Source: Luidia sarsii
Lineage: Eukaryota > Echinodermata > Asteroidea > Paxillosida > Luidiidae
Direction of reading: 5' to 3'
NCBI GenBank assembly: GCA_949987565.1
Contig: OX465115.1
Coordinates: 12,953,506 to 13,017,505, forward strand
DNA: 64,000 nt
Shown: positions 1-62,130 of the stretch, one piece after another
How positions within the stretch are numbered: the first letter of the stretch is position 1
How the letters are laid out: each line of letters starts with the position of its first letter
Notes under the pieces: generated by a model
What the model was told of the DNA's origin: nothing
The model's input: only the letters and a program-made list of their open reading frames with translations
The model's database searches: none
Position numbers and translations under genes: made by a program

Positions 1-51
1 ATTGTTATCCTGCTTATTTTTGTGTCCTTTCCCCTTAAAATTATATCTTTG

Positions 52-421
52 AATCCCCCACACAACATTGGCAAGATCGAAAAACAGAAATGTTCACAGA
101 TTTACATGAAACTACAGGTTGAAGATGGTTATAGTAGAAACCTCGCACTGAAATATTTCTGCCTAAAATGTCGCATTTTTTGAGAAAAGAGTAAAAGAAA
201 TAGTTTACGTCTCACCGAGATCTAAACTATTTTTCGGAACAGTACGGCGTTGAATTGCTGCATTTTCTCGAAACAAATGAAGCGGTTTTCACGATTTTCT
301 CGAGACTCGGTTGGCGGATTGAGCTGAAATTTTCACAGGTGTGCTATTTCATGCATATGTTGGATCAGACAACGTGTTGATGCTATTCTTTGACCGCGAC
401 CAATGTTGTGTAGGGGCTTTA
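52..421. mobile_element. MITE-C copy 1, about 370 bp
   Basis: The two ends are inverted copies of each other: the right end reads CCAATGTTGTGTAGGGGCTT and the left end is a degenerate reverse complement ending ACACAACATTGG. The body matches 31621-31978 over its whole length in the same orientation. No open frame is present, so it is a non-autonomous DNA element. The left tip has decayed and no target duplication can be called here. Confidence 0.7.
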
Positions 422-429
422 CGTAAGCC

Positions 430-2000
430 TCAAATATTTTGAAATGCTTACTAACTGACCAAACATTTACCAATTTTTTTACAAAAGAATTCACATACCC
501 TGCATGTTTTTCATCCAAAGTAAGATCTACCGGAGCAGGATCGAAATGTCAGGCTCTCCAGTTTGGACACGATTGGATAATTTGATAGCGTTTCTTCCCC
601 CCCCCCTTTCCCTGCGATATTTTGACTTGGCGTCTGCTTTACAATTAGGACTTGGTTACAGGGAAACTTGAATGCCAGGCCTGCTGATTAACTCCCGAGA
701 TTCCGAGACGGCAACCGTGCCACCGTCTCGAGTATACGACGCCGAGAATGACGAGTTGATGTAACCGTGCCCGGACAGGTGGGAGAGGAAACGCCAACGA
801 AAACAACGTCTCTCTTTGATAACGGTCTTCTTTGTGTGCACTCCGACAACGCCTTGGCCCCAACGAAATGCCAACGGGTTTTCATAAAAAAACAACCCCC
901 CCCTCCTCTTTCCCTGTCCTTTTATCCGTATTCATGCCTGACATTTTCAGCTGCCACTTTAGCGTCTAAGAAAAAAAAAACGTCCCGGCGATGCTGGCCG
1001 GCTCTCTCTCTCTCTCTCTCTCCCCCACAACCCCCCCCCCCCCACCCACCCGCCAACCGCTGATTTCCCTCCAATCTTTTCGACTCGTCGCATCTCAGTT
1101 ACACAATTATAACGCCCACACCCTGCGCTTGAGAGGAATTGGTGGGCAGTTTAGACCTTTTTATCCCGAGGGTTCAGACACAGAGTTTGGGTGTGGGTGT
1201 GTGTGGGGAGGGGGGGGGGGCGGGGGCGGGGGGGGGTCTGACTCTGTTCCCAGTAGTTCCCAACAATGCTTGATTTCAATCTTGAGACTTGGAAAATTAC
1301 TTTCCCCCCTCCAAGTCCCCCGACGGAAGAGAATACAGGTTTAAAATTGGATGATTCCGAAATCCTGGCCCAATAAAAGAAAAATCAATTTGGAGGGACA
1401 TGTTTAGGGCTGTGGATAGTCTTGTTAAGATGGGACTCTCTTTCTCCTCCCTTCTCTCTCCCCCCTCTCTCTCTCTCTCTCTCTTTCTCTCTCCCCTCTA
1501 TCTCTCTCTCTCACTCTCCGACTGTCTTTCCCCCTCTCTCCCTCTCCCTCTCCCCTTCCTCCTATCTCTCCCCCTCTCCCCCTCTCTCCTCCCCCCTCTC
1601 TCCCCCTTTCTCTCCCTAGAGCTCTCTCTCTCCCTCTACCCTTCCTCCTTTCTCTCTCCCCCTCTCTCTCTCTCTCTGCCCCTCTTAAACTCTTTTCTCT
1701 GTACCAATCTAATTCCAGTTCACATCAGGGCCTCTGTATTTCCTAAGATTTGCATTTTGACCATTGTAGTCAGCAAGCATGCATTTTGCAGCATTTTTTA
1801 TATATCACGTTAGGAGTACTAACATAAATCGTGGTAAAGAATTGGGGCATTGTTATCAGAGGTCGACTTTTCTTGTTGCACTTTCATGTTTGATTTCAGT
1901 TTCACTGAAATCATGGGCATTTCTGAATGATTTACGTTTCCTGAAATTATTTTGCAAGGCTACTGAGGATGGGAGGATGTGCGACCCATGCAATGCCCCC
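430..2000. other. Non-coding stretch with CT-rich simple repeats
   Basis: No gene is seen. The stretch has a fragment of the dispersed GATCGAAATGTCAGG repeat near 540, poly-C, poly-A and poly-G runs, a short (CT)n at 1003-1022 and a long imperfect CT/CCCT tract at about 1438-1685. Open frames here are low-complexity Ser/Leu/Pro strings and are not believable proteins. Confidence 0.6.
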
Positions 2001-2455
2001 CAACCAGTGGATGTATTCAGGGTACCAACTAAAACCCATTGAGATATGCTTTACCATTCGAAGTAGGCCATATTCGGGTTACCAGTTGTGACACCATTCA
2101 TGTGAATTTCCATTGGAAGTGTTCAGGGTACCAGCTAAACCCATTCAGATGTGCTTTACCAGTGGGTTATTCAGGGTACCAGCTGAACCAATTCAGATGT
2201 GCTTTACCAGTGGATGTATTCAGGGTACCAGCTAAACCAATTCAGATGTGCTTTACCAGTGGAGATATTCAGGGTACCAGCTAAACCAATTCAGATGTGC
2301 TTTACTTATTGGGAGTATTCAGGGTACCAGCTTCACGCATTCAGATTATGCTTTACCACTGGAGTCACTCGGGGGTACCAACTGACCCCATTCACATGCG
2401 AATTTCCTTTGGACGTTTTCAGGACACCAGCTGACCTCATTCAGATACTACATGT
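2001..2455 (+). repeat. Minisatellite, about 47-bp unit
   Basis: Roughly nine to ten tandem copies of a unit containing TTCAGGGTACCAGCTAAACC and CAGATGTGCTTTACCAGTGG. The central units (about 2120-2330) are nearly identical and the outer ones diverge, the usual pattern of an array growing from its middle. The frame is open by chance because no stop occurs in the unit; the peptide is repetitive and not a known protein. Confidence 0.85.
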
Positions 2456-2461
2456 AGTCCA

Positions 2462-5440
2462 ATTTCTTCAAACCAAGGATGCTATATATCTTTTTTTTTG
2501 TATATCACATCGTCCTCCCCCACACACACACAACAACAAAAAATATAGAGAGTAGAGGTAATGGTTGCATAGCTGCCCTTTTATGGCGGGAAACGAAGTT
2601 GTTCCGAAAGTATGCCATGTCCTCCTCAAGTGTGCAGCTCTCGCCCACGCAGCGAGACCCATGTGGATTCTGCAGCGTGTGCCGTTACTCGGCAGCTGCG
2701 TCAAATGAGGCAAGAAAGGGCCCGCCGCTGCTCAGTGCTGCCTCTCCCGAATCCCGACCTCGCCTGCACTCTGAAGTGTTGCCAGGGTGAAATGACGAAA
2801 CCGTCCAACCCCCCCCCCCACCCCCACAGCCCGCCCCTCGACAAACACGCCGCGTCATCAGGCGGACTCCCGATCATGGAGGGCCAAATTCATCGCTGAG
2901 GGGCGGGGGGGGGATAGGTAGGGGGATGGGAGAGGAAAGCAACGATTCTTGTCCAAGTCCCCGGGATGGGACTTCCTTCTCTCGACTCTTGTTTCAGCCT
3001 TGGAGCAAAAGTGGAGGAATGGGGGGGGTGTATAGACAGACTAGAGGAAGACAGGCAAGCACAAATGGACGGCGTAGGCGGTTACAGGGATAATATTGGA
3101 CAAGTCTCACGATACACTATCCTTATCAATGGCATTGACGTGTGCTGGGCCGCATCTCTAAAAAAAAAAAAAAAAGCCCCGGGACCATCATCATCGTCTT
3201 CTTCGTCTTCCAGACCGTTTCGTGACGTTAACAAATCCCATCGCGTTCAGTCAGAAAATAACAACAACAACAACAACAGCAACGGCAGCACCACCACTTG
3301 GGAGTGTGTGCGTCATTCAAAGGTCGAGAGTATAGACAGCCGAGTTCCACGTTTTCAGTGCTTTATACACTTCAGCTTTACTCACCATTGAAACGCTGAG
3401 ATGCAGAGATACATACCGGTAGAGATTGGAATTTGCCCGTGGAAGTCCGTGTTGATTGCCAGATTTTTTTCCCCCTTTCAAATCCAGATCACTTGAGACA
3501 TCAAACGCAGTCGTGTTATTTTGAAAGCGCGAGCAGGCTTTGGCTTAATAAGTACACATCATGCTATTTGATTCTTTTCAGATCAATAGTGAAATATGAT
3601 CCTCGTTCACCAATAACATTTTCAAACATATAATATATGTATATTTCTTTGTTTGTTTTACCTCCCTTTGTTTGTTTGATACAATGTAAAGGCTTTATTG
3701 GTGAAAACTTATCATGTTTTTTTTAACTTCATATTGAGATTTATTCCCCATGGGTTCACTGTAGAAATCAACTTTGCCGATGATTTCTTGTCTGCCCCAA
3801 AAATCCACTCCTTGTTACATGATTCCAGATTTCGCACCTCATCTCATTCTCTCCCTTTAACCGGTCGTTGGGACGTCACTAGACTGCGCTGTGATCCCCC
3901 CTCCCATTGGTAAACAATTAAAAAGGAATTGGGGCAGTAGATAATTGAAGTGGGTCATAGCTTGTGCCGGCCAAGACTTCTCGCGATGAACTTCCCCGGT
4001 TGCCCCCCCCCCTCCACCCCCGCGCACATTTTCCCCCATCTCCCTCATCCTCGGAAAGAAGGGTAGAAACAGCCTCGAGGGTAACAGAGAATCTATTTTT
4101 GTCACCCCTCCAAAAAAGAAAAAAAAATCCTTGATCCATTTTCTGCAAATGAGGCCTCCGCACGCCCCCCCCCCCTCGCCCGCCGCAGGCCACGTCATAT
4201 GTTTGGTTGTATTTATTTATTCTTCTTAAGTTGGGCTTTATGAAGAAAATTGACGGTTGTGATTTCAATTGTTGGGGTGTGGGTTTGGGGGTGGGGTACA
4301 CTGAACTGGGTCTGAGGTGATGTAATGACTGTTTTATTGAATCCATTGAAGCCTGTTTGTACTCCATAAGGACCGCTGCAATTCCCCCTGCCTCCCTCCC
4401 TCCCCCCTCCTCCTCTACACCAAACCTGTCATGCTAGACTTTTAATAAGCCACCTGATATTTATTGCACAGCTGATACTGTGCAGCGGCGAGGATTGAGT
4501 TTCGTATTGAGTTAATACGTGCGTGGGTAAAGTGGGATTGTATCATTGAATTTTTCAATAATGGGCTTTTCTGATGTCTGCAAATCATATCCCAAATGAC
4601 TGATAACCTGTGTACATGTACATGTACACTGTGCAGTTGTAGTTTGTATGTGATGAGTAAAATTGTTTTTACGGTATTTTTCATCTCTCTTATCGTTCGC
4701 TTCTGTTTGTTAGTTTATCTGAGTGTTCATCTTTGCATCTGAAGATGTGTTTGTCGCTTGTTTGTCTATTTGACAGTGTCTGTTTGTCTGACCACGTGTA
4801 TATCAATACTTCTCTCTTTAACTGTGTGTCGTATTGTCAGTTTGTCTGTTTCCTTTCTGTTTCTTTGTCTGTCTCTATTTGCTTGCGTGTTTATCTCTTT
4901 TCTCTGTCTGTTCCTGCTCTGTGTGTGCCTGCTTATTTTGTTTGCTTTTTTAAGTGGGGATTATCCTAAGCGAGATTACAAGAGATTAAAGGTAAAAGGG
5001 GGACGAGAGAAGGCTGTACTTACCCGTTGGCTTTTCGTCGTGATCTTTTTTTCCCCAGCCAAATTTCTTCGACGATGTTTTTTTCACAAAATACCCAGAT
5101 GCCTTAGCCCCGCATACATGGTGCGTTGATGTGTTTTGGGGCTGTAAACGTGTCTTCTTGGTGTTTTGGGTTTTTGTGCGTGTGCGTTTTTTTTTTTTTT
5201 CGTCAGCAAGGGCAGAAGATGGGGACAATTAAATTCATCACAATCCGATCTATTCAGAGTTGAATATCATGGGTGAACCTGACGAGGGAAAACAAAGTCA
5301 GCATTGTCCTTGACTTTCAGAGTAAGAAAAAAAAAAGCAAAAAAAAAAAGAGGGTTAAAAAAAGATCCTGGGTTGAAAACGAAAATACAGAGGAGGAAAA
5401 AAAACCCTAGCTTGGTGAGAGGGGGGAAAGAGAAGGTGAT
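2462..5440. other. Non-coding stretch, nothing recognised
   Basis: No exon, RNA gene or complete mobile element is recognised. There are homopolymer runs (for example poly-A near 3162 and poly-C near 4006 and 4166), a T/G-rich tract at 4690-4960, and a self-complementary TGTACATGTACATGTACA at 4612-4629. Open frames are short and compositionally biased. Confidence 0.5.
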
Positions 5441-5720
5441 GGTATGCAAATTGAACGGAATGACGTACATGCGACGGTAAATCTCAAATTGTCCGGGGAA
5501 CGCTTTTGTGGAAAGAGTGGGAAATGGCCGGTTGCCATAGCAACAGCGCAAAGCCCGATTGGCCGGGTCCATTTGCGCGGCGGGGGGTGTAGGGTCGGGG
5601 ATGCCGGCGCGCCGGCACGCCGTTCCAATGGGCGGCGTCCGCCCGAGACGGGGCTGGCGGGCCGGCGCACCCCCACGCGCTGGGATGCAAGGGGTCCGCC
5701 TCACCCATGTTGTTTACAGC
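5441..5720. promoter_or_regulatory. CpG-rich, promoter-like block
   Basis: This is the most CpG-dense block in the first 9 kb (about 5560-5690 is dominated by GGCG/CCGG/CGCG), between AT-rich flanks. It has an X-box at 5531, an ATTGG (inverted CCAAT) shortly after it and a CCAATGGGCGG at about 5625. The combination looks like a broad TATA-less promoter. Which transcript it serves cannot be told: it lies 5.4 kb upstream of the long-isoform start codon and could drive that transcript through an untranslated exon, or a gene outside the window. Confidence 0.4.
5531..5544. promoter_or_regulatory. Perfect X-box (RFX-type site)
   Basis: The sequence GTTGCCATAGCAAC fits the RFX consensus GTNRCC-N(0-3)-RGYAAC in every position. 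It is followed within 20 bp by an inverted CCAAT box inside a CpG-rich block. RFX sites of this quality are typical of cilium-related promoters in animals. That link is inferred from family knowledge, not shown here. Confidence 0.5.
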
Positions 5721-8700
5721 GATGCGCCTGCTCTTCCGAGCTATTTGCTCCATCCCTCCACCACCCCCCCCCCATCCGTGTTTTCTGGACGGTTGGAATC
5801 TCGTAGGAGGCTGATGAGGGGTTGCAGGACAAGGGGCTTTGGAGGGAAATATATCAAATTGTCATCCGCCTCCCTGTTTTTACGCGAGAGAGAGAGAGAG
5901 ACCAACAAAACTGCTCCTCTGCAGAGAGCTTCCTGCATGGCTCCACGACCGACGTCTTGAAACATTTGAGAGGATCGTCTCCTCGGAGCTGAGCCACAAG
6001 AAGGAGGGAGTCTTATTGCCGTCATTTGGACTCGGTGTTGATCGTAAACACTGCTCAAACCCTCTTAAATTGGCTGCGGAGGAATTTTGTCTCGACTCCG
6101 CGGAGAGCTAGAGACGTAACCGGTTCTGTTTTCTTCAGACCCGAAAGTGACCGGCCGGCCCCGGAATTGACGATCTCTAGGGACATTGTGGACATTGCTG
6201 AGCCCCCCCGGTGACCTGAGGTTGAGGGGAGTTGACGAAGCAGGCATCGCATGCCCCCTGCACGATTGTATTTAATGAGCGTTGCAGCCGTGGGCTCACG
6301 ACACTGGCAAGGCAGTCCGAGCAATCGGCACCTGTTTACGATTCCAGGTCTGCAAGGAGCACGGGAAGGATCTGCAGATGTTAGTCCTGCAGACCGGACA
6401 TTGCATCCGCCTGCCGGCTGAATCAACTACTCCTTTGTCGTCTCCAGGGAGATTTTTTTTCCTTATCCTCCATCATCATCATTCTCTTCTCGTCTTTGAA
6501 TCAAGCTTAAGAGCTTGATTTTGATTTTTTTTTTAAGGTAAAGCCAAGAAGGACTCAAGATATTTTTTTTGGACAGGAACGTGTGAGAGCTACTGTGCAC
6601 CAATCGTGGTATTAATTAGCTGAGCTGGAAGCCGGTTGTCTCCGAGACTCGCAAACTCCTGTCAGGAATTGTCCGGTGCCGACGCGGAGCCGGTTAACCG
6701 GTCCGTCTCCCTGGACGTCACCTACCATGGTAACGACAACGGCCTGAGCTGTCACGACGCGACGCAGCAATAACGGCGGACTGAAAGCAGCCCGGTAGAC
6801 TAATTGCTCTCGCTCTCTCTCTCTCCCCCTCGTTAAAGAGAAACCTCGTTAGGGCTGTAACAGCCCCCCCGGGAGCAGAGTTCTTGCACACCAGCTGCTC
6901 ACACCGTGCAAATAATACCGACGAGTAATTGCAATACGACCGGCCGTTGGATCAGGAGGAATTTAAAACGGTCTTCAAGAAGTGGCTAAGTCGGATCGGA
7001 GGCAGGGGGGTGTTTGTGTTTTGAGCTCTTACCGTCTATTGGCTGGGCATCATCTTTGCGTCCAAGGAGGCTTTTTTTTCTTTTACGGAAGCAGAGGCTT
7101 ACGTCTTCCGAGACATTCGCGTGAGCCATCTCTTCGCTCTGACATCCCCGTGTGTGTTTTGTTTTTATCTTCCGGATTAGTCAAGAGGGTAACATTTTAT
7201 GAGATCCAGCGAGACACTTAAGCAACCCTCACAATCGTGAGCCCCTGTAGCTACTGCGCGGACGTTTTTTTTTCTTCTTTTTCCGGCCGGCAATGAGCTG
7301 AAATAATTGACTGGATATATCAGGGGGCAGTAAAAAAAAAAGAAGAAGAAAAAAAAAGGCCAACCGGTTATGTTGATTTGGGACTGAAGTCGTGGGGTTG
7401 ATTGCGTCGAAAGGCGTTTCGTTATTTTTAGCTAGCGGAGCCTGCCAGTAATAACTAACCAGTCTAACACAGATGCTCCGGGACAACTCGATTTTTTATT
7501 TTTTTTTTTTTTATTTTTTTTTTTTTAACCTCCTCCCTCGGTCCGCAGTTGGGCAAACTGGTTTAATGCTCTGAAGAGCATCTGAACTTGTGCACCCGAC
7601 TAATAATCCCGGCGAAGTACATCACCATATGGTCCCTTGAAACTCGCTTCGAATCGCCGGGTCGAGGTAGCCTCAGCAGAGGAGGAGGAGGAGGAGGAAG
7701 AGGAGAGGTAAAGATTTGCGGGGTTGGTTTTTTTTTTTTTCGGAAAATTGCTGTTTGCGCCTACGGATGTTTACACGCGGCTGTGTGGAAATCTGTTCGT
7801 CTGTCTAGCCGGAGAAAAAAAGCCGCGGACAAACAGGGCCCCCGTGTTATTGTACGGACAAAGATCAATACGGGCAAATGAGGAGCATTTCCTGAAATCA
7901 ATGTGTGATGTAATAACTGCCACTCGGCTTTGGACCGGTTTTTGGGGGGAGGTTTTTTTTTCTTCTGGGGCGGCGGCGGCGGGGGAAGCACGTGATGACA
8001 GTCAGCGTGCATCGTTATTGACAACCCACCTCGCTGGGGGAAAAATAAGGTTGGGGGAGGGAGGAGGGGAAATGTTATAAGAAGGATCGTAGGCACGCGT
8101 ATCGCTGGGCCCATGGGCCCAAGGCATGCATTATTCATGAGAGGAATCATCGCCATCCAAGCACCCCCGTGTTACAGTTTTTTTACAGGCGCTGGTGTCC
8201 GAAAAAAAAAATTCCACCCGGCTATGAATTATTTACGCATCATAACTGCAGGTGCATCTTCGATGCAAATCTAGGTTTGGATTTTTGTTTTGGTGTGTGG
8301 ATCTTTCGAGGGTGGAGGTGAGGTAGCGAGGGAATTGATATTTTTGCGGCTCTGCTCGTAAATAATTTGGTATATCTTCGAGTTTGGTTAGGGATCTCGT
8401 CTGGAACTCGGTGCCTTGTTCATCAAGTTGGATTTTTTTTCCCTCCGGCTGCTTTCCAGCACTCAGCCCTGCGGAGACTCCTGCATATTCATGAGCGAGG
8501 CCGGGCCCCCGGCTCAGCTGCTCACTGTCCAATCGGGATTGAGACATCAAGAGGTCGGAGGGAGGTGGGGGGAGGGAGGGGAGAGGGGGTAAGACAGGTG
8601 CGACGGCATCCTTGCGTTCCGCACAGCAGACAGCAGACGAGGAGTCGGTTCAACTTTTACAGCACATCTGCACGGGTCTTCAGCTGGTAGATAGTGACTG

Positions 8701-10976
8701 CTGTGTTGCGTTGGATGAGAGGGGGGAGAGCACTGTCTGTTCGACTCATACGGAAGAGAGAGCGAGAGACAGGGAGGGAGGGAGGGGGGAAGTGTGAGGC
8801 AGACAACCCTGCACAGTGTGGACGGACGGCGGCAAGCCAAGGCAGTCAGCCGGAGCTCTGCCGGGGAGGTGGAGAATTTTTAATGAGTTCGGATTTCCAG
8901 CGAGCGAGTGCCGGGAACAGCGGGCGGTCTACACAGAGCGCCGAGGAGCTGTTGACTGCGCGTGAGCCGACAACTACACTGGCATCATCATCATCATCAT
9001 CGTCATCATCCGATACACGTGGATGCCCGAACCCAAACCGCTTGCTTGCACGCCTCGCTGAAGTCGACTCTGCCTCTCTTTCTCTGTCACACAGCCAGGA
9101 CAGTGTGTGTTTTCCCTTTCTCTATTGTTTGTGTTTTCGCTCTCTCTCTCTTTCTCTCCGATTTCTGACCGACCGACCGTTGTCCAGTGAGTCTCGGAGG
9201 AGGCAGAGCTGTGAGCACTCACACAATCTCCAGCATTACCTCGGCAACTGATCGGCACTCACCTGAGGTTTCCCATCCAGCAGGCCTCAGATTTTAATCC
9301 AACCGATGAGAAATTAATGATCGCAGTAAAGGAGTAGAGGAGTGTGCACACACACACACACACACACGCAAAATAAACTTGATAGAGTGGACAGATTGCC
9401 GGCGAGTGAGCTTGGGGTCATCGTGTTTTTGCAATTGCCGGGACAACTCCAGATTCAGTCCGTCCTGAAGTAATTGGCGACTCCAAATACCAGGTGACTG
9501 GAGGCGCATTGACCTTTTTTTTTTTACCCCGACTCCTCGTGCTGCCGGTGCCGGCGAACCGGTGCGTATAGTATAGTAGTACCGGTACATAGCGACGGTG
9601 GTGCCACGATTCAGCTGTGCAACTGATCCGCCAGCCCGATAATCAGGAGATTGGGTCGGGAGCATCTTGAGGAGAGTTCAGAAAGTGTGATGACGGCGAT
9701 GAGGGAGGGCATCTCCACTTGACTTGACACCGGTCGTCGAGGGGGCGTCCTTAAAGGAGAGTCTTCTGAGAGGACCGACCCGATCGGTTTTTTTTTTCGG
9801 GGGGGGGGAGGCGTCGTCACTTCACGAGGCAGACGTTGATTGAATTTGCAGTCGGACAAAAAAAAAATTGCGCGCATCTCAGTATAAACCCGCCCACTTC
9901 AGTCCTTGCTTGGGCAGTTTTGTCCGGGCACAGTTCGGAGTGTGGATTCACGGACTGCCGGCAGTCGTTGTTTTAAGGTCAAGTCGGCGACTCCACTTTG
10001 CTCCCGCCTCTACGCATCGGAGGACGCGATTTGTCGGAGAGGGGGCCTTTGATCGGGCACTGCGGCTCGGGAAAGGGGTTTTCGGAAGAGATTTAAAAAA
10101 AACGGGACTCGAGTCCCCGATCCTCTCTGGGCTTGACGGGGGGAGGAGAGGAGAGGAGAGGGAGGGGGTTGATGGAACTGGCCCGTCACGGCGCGGACCG
10201 TCACTTCCCCGAAGCGTAGCGGGATCCGTCGGACCCACCGTCGTCGTCATCGGCGGCTCCTCTCTCCTCGTCGTCGTCGCGTTCTCGATCCCCGCCGAGT
10301 GAGGCCGTCCCTCCAGCCCGCCCCGTCTCCGCCGCGTTTCCTCCACGACGCACGTGGGTCAGAACCTCGGGACATCGACGCTAACGGAGAATACGCGGCC
10401 CCTCCTTTAACTCCCACTCCCACTCTGCTTGACTCTGCCCCGGAGGAGAGGGAGAGAGAGAGAGAGGGAGAGAGTGACTTCAGCGCTGAAACCGATACAC
10501 CGTCCACAGACTTATCTGCCGTACATTTATTTGTTTGTTTATTTTTTTTTAGGGTAGCCGCTGACGTGATTGAGTGCAAGCTCTACTTGAGCGAGTTCAT
10601 TTTAGATTCGGGGCAAGCGCCGAACACACACACACACGCGCACACCCACAAAGGGTTGAGTGATATCGACCGGTGATTGCGATCAAAATGGGTCGTGTTT
10701 GACGTAATCTGCCGCCGAATCGGAGCTGGCGTTTGAATATAGATACGAGGATTTCAACGTCATTCCCTCGTAACTTTGACACGAGTTGAGGTTGATGTGA
10801 CAGCCGCACTGCAAGGTTTTTTTTGTATCCCCTCGGTCGCGGACCTCGCTGAGCGCGTCGAGTCTCGGTGACGAGACGCGGCAAACCTGTGCGGACCGTC
10901 CCAAATTTCTCCGAACCTATCGGAGGCGCCTTACAGGAGTTGCGAGGACTGTCCCGGTCCGGATCTCCTCCTCATC
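5721..10976 (+). other. GC-rich 5' region: probable promoter and 5' leader of the long isoform
   Basis: No coding exon could be supported in these 5.2 kb although the sequence is GC-rich and has many CpG dinucleotides. It contains (GA)n at 5883-5901, poly-T near 7495-7527, a CAT/CA repeat near 8980-9010, (CA)n at 9346-9368 and (GA)n near 10447. Near 8125 and 8482 lie two similar POU-like motifs, TGCATTATTCATGAG and TGCATATTCATGAG. Long open frames at 8694-9251 and 9868-10302 arise from lack of AT-rich stops and show no domain. The last few hundred bases are probably 5' UTR of the exon at 10977. Confidence 0.4.
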
Positions 10977-60999
<50,023 letters not shown>

Positions 61000-61252
61000 T
61001 CCAAGGGCTTGGCAATCGAGCTACGTGCCTCTAGGTCGAGTGTGTCTAGTCCTGGATCGAGCCTCCGGACGAGACACAATAAGGGCTCGCATCTTCCCGT
61101 GGGCTGGGGAACCAGATAATTATGCGTCTGCTCTCTAATGTTCTTCGCGTCTGTCATGTTTAGTCCAAAGTCTAGCACCTTGTCTTGGTCGAAGTGACTG
61201 GGTGTAGGACGTAGTCCCGATGTCCGGACTAGACTAGACCTTGGCCAGCTGT

Positions 61253-61493
61253 CTAGGGCCCTTTTCCAAAGCCCGGCTTAGGCTCAGGCTCCGGCTTCGT
61301 CTCTGGTTCCTTCATCAAGTACAAGGCATGAGAACAGGAACCCTTTGGCATCATTTCTAAATGTTTGACTGAGTTTTGAAAAGGAATCCGATGCTTCAAC
61401 TTCAACAAAGAACTCCAGCTTGTATTTCAGCGCTTGGATAACTGAGACGAAGCCGGAGCCAAGCCTAAGCCGGGGTTTGGAAAAGGGCACTAG
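61253..61493. mobile_element. MITE-E, 241 bp with about 55-bp inverted ends
   Basis: The left end is CTAGGGCCCTTTTCCAAAGC continuing CCGGCTTAGGCTCAGGCTCC; the right end is its inverse ending GGAAAAGGGCACTAG. The arms pair with a few mismatches. CTAG at both tips may be part of the repeat or include a TA duplication. It lies 254 bp after the stop codon, within the probable 3' UTR. Confidence 0.82.
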
Positions 61494-61642
61494 AAGAGGG
61501 GTAGTGTTTGATCCGGGGTCTAGCTGCTGGACTTGGGCTGGTGTTGGAGTCCAGGTTGTTGTATTGTTGTTGGAGGAACTGGCTATTGGCGTCACAGACA
61601 GAAGCCTTCAGAAATGAACTACATGAGCCTTATACACAGCAG

Positions 61643-61900
61643 GCCCCAGTTTCATAGAGCCGCTTAAGCGTGAAAATCTGCTAAGCAGGAAAGGCGTTCC
61701 TTGTGTTAAACCCGATTACAAAACCGCACCACGATGCGATGTCAATTGTGTTTGACTTGTACTCCACTCTTCTTTACTTACCATGAAACAATATAGTGAA
61801 TTTGGGTTGGCAAGCTGTAAGCTGTTCCCAAGAAACTTGACTTTGTTGAGCTTAAGCGAATGTTTGCGCCTAAGTATCACTATGGAATTGGGATTGGGAG
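61643..61900 (+). mobile_element. MITE-B copy in the probable 3' UTR
   Basis: It begins GGCCCCAGTTTCATAGAGCC and GCTTAAGCGTGAAAATCTGC, passes GGGTTGGCAAGC and ends with the decayed AAGTATCACTATGGAATTGG. Confidence 0.8.
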
Positions 61901-62130
61901 TGAAGATAGGCAGATATTGTGGCTGCTTAGGAACTCATCTACTAACTATTATGATCCAATACAAGCAGACCCGTGACTTTCCAAAAGAGAGAACGACCCT
62001 AACACAACGAAAAGAAAAGAGAAGGAAATCAGGATCTTCTAAAAACAGTTCCACTTGGCGATCCTTGTGAAGTTTACTGGAATCTTTTTTTTTATATTTT
62101 TATTAAAGTTGTTTGACAATCATAGTACTA

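Larger units (their letters stand above)
61000..62130 (+). other. rap1gap: Probable 3' UTR of rap1gap
   Basis: It follows the stop directly, with no further coding potential. It contains MITE-E (61253-61493) and a MITE-B copy (61643-61900). The first plausible polyadenylation hexamer is ATTAAA at 62102-62107, in a T-rich setting. No AATAAA is seen, and the transcript may run further, to the AT-rich 63880-63960. Confidence 0.4.

Noticed and set aside
5484..5960. Overlapping open frames on both strands in the CpG block
   Set aside because: Several frames on both strands are open at once, as expected for GC-rich promoter DNA; none has a domain or start context of note.
8694..9251. A 185-residue open frame in the GC-rich 5' region
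   Set aside because: It contains only low-complexity runs, has no recognisable domain, and is explained by high GC content and CA/CAT/CT repeats.
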